Positions 14,206-16,771 of a stretch of 16,771 bases of DNA are shown in pieces. Position numbers and translations under genes: made by a program. A model generated the notes under the pieces. The model saw only the letters and a list, made by a program, of their open reading frames with translations, had not been told where the DNA came from and searched no databases. The DNA is from an uncultured Prevotella sp. GTDB lineage: Bacteria; Bacteroidota; Bacteroidia; Bacteroidales; Bacteroidaceae. Positions within the stretch are counted from its first letter, which is position 1; each line of letters opens with the position of its first letter. The stretch is from the NCBI GenBank assembly GCA_937877595.1, contig CALFIY010000085.1, positions 1 through 16,771 of the forward strand, read 5' to 3'.

Positions 14206-15606
14206 ATGAGGATGATTTTCGCACAGAGATTACTGGTTGTGTCATTGTTGCTTGCAATACTGGCAATTCACGCATCGGCCTACGACTACACCGACGGAAA
14301 CAATGTAAACTACACCATAATTGGCGGTGAAGCCTATGTTGACAGTAGTCCAGAAGCATACGATGATATAAGGATACCAGAAAGCATTGAGATAAGTGGC
14401 AACAATTACAATGTAGTAGGCATAAAAGAAGCAGCCTTCCGCAGCACATCGATTCGTAATATATACATAGAGGCCCCATTACTATCAATCGGCGAACGAG
14501 CCTTTATGGATGCACGAAATTTATACAGTGTTGATTTTAGTTCGCAAGCGCCTGTCCATATTGGCGCGAGTGCTTTTGAGAGATGCTTGGAATTGGTGCG
14601 AGTAAGTTGGCCTTCTTCTTCGAGCCCAGAAACAATATATGAGTCTGCCTTTTACAGGTGTTATAATTTGCAAGTAATAGGTAGTTTGTCTTCCACACTG
14701 GAAATAGGCCATCACGCCTTTCGCGGGACCAACCTACTTGAATGCGATCTCACAAACATTGAGAGCATTGGCATGTGTGCCTTTATGGAATGCCGACAAC
14801 TATGCGAGATTACGCTGGGAGACAGACTAAGAGAGATAGGCATCAATGCGTTTTTGGACTGTATAGGAATGAGAAACGTTTACTGCAACGCCGACCCGAA
14901 AGTGCTTACGTGGGAAGGGAATGATGACGGCTTCATGTACGCAAAGGCCACTCTGATGCATGTTAAGGCCGACGACCTCGACACATGGCGGACGAAATTC
15001 AGTACGCTGAACGTAACATTGACTGGCACTGCTACACTGAACAGCGCTGAAGATGCCTACTGGGGCTCATACTACGCCAGCAACACCGTTGTTGCCGACG
15101 CAGCAACAACGGTGTATACGGCCAAACTTACTGGCGAAGCCATTGAACTCGTAGAAGTGGAGGACCGCATTATCAGTGCTGGAAGTGCTGTCATACTGAA
15201 GCGTACCACAAACAATGGCGCAACACTCACGGAGACAACGAGCGCTGCCACCGACACATACTACGCCGACAATGCTCTGCAAGGCTCCTCATCGTCAACA
15301 AGTCAGGACGGCTTGTCGGCCTACTACGTGCTGAGCAACAAGAGCGCAGGGGTGGGCTTCTACCTGCTGAATAGCAGCATAGCCATACCGCCTCACAGGG
15401 CCTACATCAAGGTGACTGCCGGCGCTCCTGCCTTCTACGGCTTCAGCGATGCAACCGACAGGGCGACAGCCATTGACACGCTACCGAGAGCCGTCGGTGA
15501 GGATGACAACAGCAACAGACAGGTGTTCGACCTGCAGGGCCGTCGCATCACTCGTCCGACGAGAGGCCTGTACATCGTGGGGGGAATGAAACGACTTGTC
15601 AAATAA
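14206..15606 (+). CDS. Secreted BspA-type leucine-rich-repeat protein
   Basis: The 466-residue protein has a signal peptide (about 1-25: QRLLVVSLLLAILAIHASA). About seven LRR_5/BspA repeats follow from 70 to 228, each with an IG-x-x-AF core: VGIKEAAF, SIGERAFMDARNLYSVDF, IGASAFERCLELVRVSW, IYESAFYRCYNLQVI, IGHHAFRGTNLLECDL, IGMCAFMECRQLCEITL and IGINAFLDCIGMRNVYC. The post-LRR segment TLMHVKADDLDTWRTKF (249-265) is typical of these proteins. A beta-rich, Ser/Thr-rich region follows. The last 28 residues, VFDLQGRRIT to GLYIVGGMKRLVK, form the conserved tail of many Prevotella exported proteins, resembling type IX secretion sorting domains. BspA relatives bind host proteins or other bacteria; that role is inferred. 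Start may be Met1 or Met3. Confidence 0.9.
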   Translation: MRMIFAQRLLVVSLLLAILAIHASAYDYTDGNNVNYTIIGGEAYVDSSPEAYDDIRIPESIEISGNNYNVVGIKEAAFRSTSIRNIYIEAPLLSIGERAFMDARNLYSVDFSSQAPVHIGASAFERCLELVRVSWPSSSSPETIYESAFYRCYNLQVIGSLSSTLEIGHHAFRGTNLLECDLTNIESIGMCAFMECRQLCEITLGDRLREIGINAFLDCIGMRNVYCNADPKVLTWEGNDDGFMYAKATLMHVKADDLDTWRTKFSTLNVTLTGTATLNSAEDAYWGSYYASNTVVADAATTVYTAKLTGEAIELVEVEDRIISAGSAVILKRTTNNGATLTETTSAATDTYYADNALQGSSSSTSQDGLSAYYVLSNKSAGVGFYLLNSSIAIPPHRAYIKVTAGAPAFYGFSDATDRATAIDTLPRAVGEDDNSNRQVFDLQGRRITRPTRGLYIVGGMKRLVK

Positions 15607-15624
15607 TTACGAGAAGGACACAGC

Positions 15625-15744
15625 ATGAAAAAACAATATATATCCCCAAATACTGAACTTCTTTCGCTCACTGTCAGACGCTCCGTTCTCATCTCCGGCT
15701 CGCTACAGAGCGAACCGGTGGAAAACGAGAACGACATCTGGTAG
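15625..15744 (+). CDS. Small Bacteroidales protein of the MKK-Y-x-P type
   Basis: A 39-residue frame starts at an ATG preceded by GAGAAGGA, an unusually good ribosome-binding site for this window. It begins MKKQYISPNTELLSL, has a central VLISGSLQ and ends in an acidic ENENDIW. This plan (MKK-x-Y-x-x-P, a hydrophobic middle with L-x-x-GS, an acidic tail) is familiar from many short unannotated Prevotella and Bacteroides proteins. It starts 18 nt after the LRR gene stop, so it is likely co-transcribed. Function is unknown. The next 120 nt hold coding-like sequence in another frame, so a frameshift cannot be excluded. Confidence 0.55.
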   Translation: MKKQYISPNTELLSLTVRRSVLISGSLQSEPVENENDIW

Positions 15745-15871
15745 ACGGGAGGGAAAAACGTACTACCCTGCCGACTTCAGCCAGAACTTGCGCCTGACAG
15801 CAGCACCTTTCCAGGACATTGACGAGCAGTATGCCCTTGTCGTGAGTTACAGGCTGACGGGCGACGGCTAA
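15743..15871 (+). pseudogene. Possible remnant of a coding region
   Basis: One frame is open from 15629 to a TAA at 15869-15871 and has no ATG. From about 15743 it reads RREGKTYYPADFSQNLRLTA then APFQDIDEQYALVVSYRLTG and DG. This looks like real protein, with beta-strand-like ends as in outer-membrane or carbohydrate-binding proteins, more than chance translation. It overlaps the 39-residue gene end in a different frame and has no visible start. It may be the tail of a decayed gene, or a longer version of the small protein after a frameshift. No family was recognised. Confidence 0.25.
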
Positions 15872-15928
15872 CATAAACTCTCATTCCGTGAGCAGCGCGG
15901 CAACCGGCCAAAACGAACTGACCATCAG

Positions 15929-15955
15929 GAAATGCCAAAATAAATTTGGCATTTC
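15929..15955. promoter_or_regulatory. Inverted repeat over the sufB -33 box (candidate operator)
   Basis: GAAATGCCAAA (15929-15939) and TTTGGCATTTC (15945-15955) are perfectly complementary across ATAAA. No T-run follows, so a terminator is less likely. The right arm contains the -33 TTTG of the sufB promoter, so a dimeric regulator bound here would compete with RNA polymerase. Iron-sulfur genes are commonly controlled by iron or redox regulators, but none can be named from this site. Confidence 0.6.
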
Positions 15956-15976
15956 ACTCGCTTAGTCGTACCTTTG
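15945..15976 (+). promoter_or_regulatory. sufB promoter, consensus Bacteroidetes type
   Basis: TTTG (15945-15948) and TACCTTTG (15969-15976) are 20 nt apart, identical in both boxes and in spacing to the proS promoter. Initiation near 15983 leaves a leader of about 26 nt before the GTG start at 16009, which supports that start. Confidence 0.82.
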
Positions 15977-16008
15977 CCATCCGAAACGAGAAACGAAGGT
16001 AAAAGAAA

Positions 16009-16771
16009 GTGGACGAAAAGTTACAGGAGAATACCGCCAAAAGCAGTGAGAGCACGGAGGCCAACGAACTCGTGCGCCGCATGGCGGAACAAAAATACGA
16101 GTTTGGATTTACTACCGATGTCGAGACCGACATAATACCCATAGGGCTCAACGAAGATGTGGTGCGCCTGATTTCGCAGAAGAAGGGCGAGCCAGACTGG
16201 CTGCTCGACTTCCGACTGAAAGCCTTCCGCTACTGGCAAAGCCAGAAACAGCCTTCGTGGGGACACGTCAATCTGCCAGAGACAGACTATCAGGCCATAT
16301 CCTACTACGCCGACCCCATGACGCGCAAGAAGAAAGGCGACGGCAAGATAGACCCCGAACTGGAAAAGACATTCGACAAACTGGGCATCCCTCTCGAGGA
16401 GCGGCTGGCGCTAAGCGGCGTCGCCGTGGATGCCATCATGGACTCGGTGTCGGTAAAGACCACTTTCAAAGAGAAACTCAGCGAACTTGGCATTATCTTC
16501 TGCTCCATCGGCGAGGCCGTCAGGGAGCATCCAGACCTTGTCAGACAGTATCTCGGCACCGTAGTGCCATACCGTGACAACTTCTATGCCGCCCTCAACT
16601 CTGCCGTATTCTCCGACGGCTCCTTTGTCTACATTCCGCGCGGAGTACGCTGTCCGATGGAACTCAGTTCCTACTTCCGCATCAATGCCTCTGGTACGGG
16701 TCAGTTTGAGCGCACGCTCATCGTGGCCGAAGACGACTCCTACGTATCCTATCTTGAAGGTTGCACTGCAC
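16009..16771 (+). CDS. sufB: Fe-S cluster assembly protein SufB (5' part)
   Basis: About 254 residues of the SUF scaffold subunit are present; the family is usually near 480, so the window cuts it roughly in half. SufB acts with SufC and SufD in the cytoplasm to build iron-sulfur clusters. Family marks are YEFGFTTDVETDIIPIGLNE, SQKKGEPDWLLDFRLKAFRYW, DYQAISYYADP, FDKLGIPLEERLALSGVAVD, GIIFCSIGEAVREHPDLVRQ, AVFSDGSFVYIPRGVRCPME and ERTLIVAEDDSYVSYLEGCTA. The start is assigned to GTG at 16009: a TAA at 16000-16002 closes the frame upstream, and starting at the first ATG (16081) would discard the conserved NELVRR lead-in to AEQKYEFGF. sufC and sufD are expected beyond the window edge. Confidence 0.95.
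   Translation, partial: MDEKLQENTAKSSESTEANELVRRMAEQKYEFGFTTDVETDIIPIGLNEDVVRLISQKKGEPDWLLDFRLKAFRYWQSQKQPSWGHVNLPETDYQAISYYADPMTRKKKGDGKIDPELEKTFDKLGIPLEERLALSGVAVDAIMDSVSVKTTFKEKLSELGIIFCSIGEAVREHPDLVRQYLGTVVPYRDNFYAALNSAVFSDGSFVYIPRGVRCPMELSSYFRINASGTGQFERTLIVAEDDSYVSYLEGCTA

Overview
The window reads as a chromosomal segment of a Bacteroidales bacterium, most likely Prevotella or a close relative. The evidence is: Bacteroidetes-type promoters (TTTG, about 20 nt, TAnnTTTG) ahead of several genes; an archaeal/eukaryote-type prolyl-tRNA synthetase; a Bacteroides-like class II aldolase and hexameric glutamate dehydrogenase; a BspA-type leucine-rich-repeat surface protein with a GRR...GLYIV...LVK tail; and few Shine-Dalgarno sites. 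No tRNA, rRNA, CRISPR array, transposase or phage gene was recognised.

Layout, left to right. The 3' end of an unidentified gene (to 178) is followed by two hairpins, the second a strong terminator. Three rightward metabolic genes follow, each with its own terminator: fba (406-1410), proS (1685-3160) and gdhA (3285-4622). A leftward block converges on gdhA. In transcription order it holds a periplasmic adaptor lipoprotein (11461-10301), an AcrB-type RND pump (10280-7023), an outer-membrane factor lipoprotein (6965-5520) and an LpxA-type acyltransferase (5486-4713). This looks like a complete tripartite efflux operon with a lipid A-type gene at its end. Next come a short RpoD-like sigma factor (11819-12376, rightward) and an HD-domain CCA-adding enzyme (13878-12373, leftward), which converge with overlapping stop codons. 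This pair is bracketed by inverted copies of a 39-bp palindromic repeat. After a repeat-rich gap come a secreted LRR protein (14206-15606), a 39-residue small protein (15625-15744), a possible decayed coding remnant, and the start of sufB (16009 to the window end) for Fe-S cluster assembly.

Most genes are ordinary housekeeping. The more unusual content lies in the regulatory DNA and in a few proteins: (i) a 21-bp tandem repeat with helically phased A/T tracts next to the proS promoter; (ii) hairpins that double as promoter parts ahead of fba, gdhA and sufB; (iii) a ten-G homopolymer where the -33 element of the LRR gene should lie, a possible phase-variation switch; (iv) an RpoD-like sigma factor that lacks region 1 and most of region 3 and has lost the region 2.3 Trp pair; (v) an LpxA homologue at the end of an efflux operon lacking the His144 equivalent; (vi) the dispersed palindromic repeat pair around the sigma/CCA genes. 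No complete novel multi-gene system was found. The sigma factor and the poly-G promoter are the best candidates for new biology.
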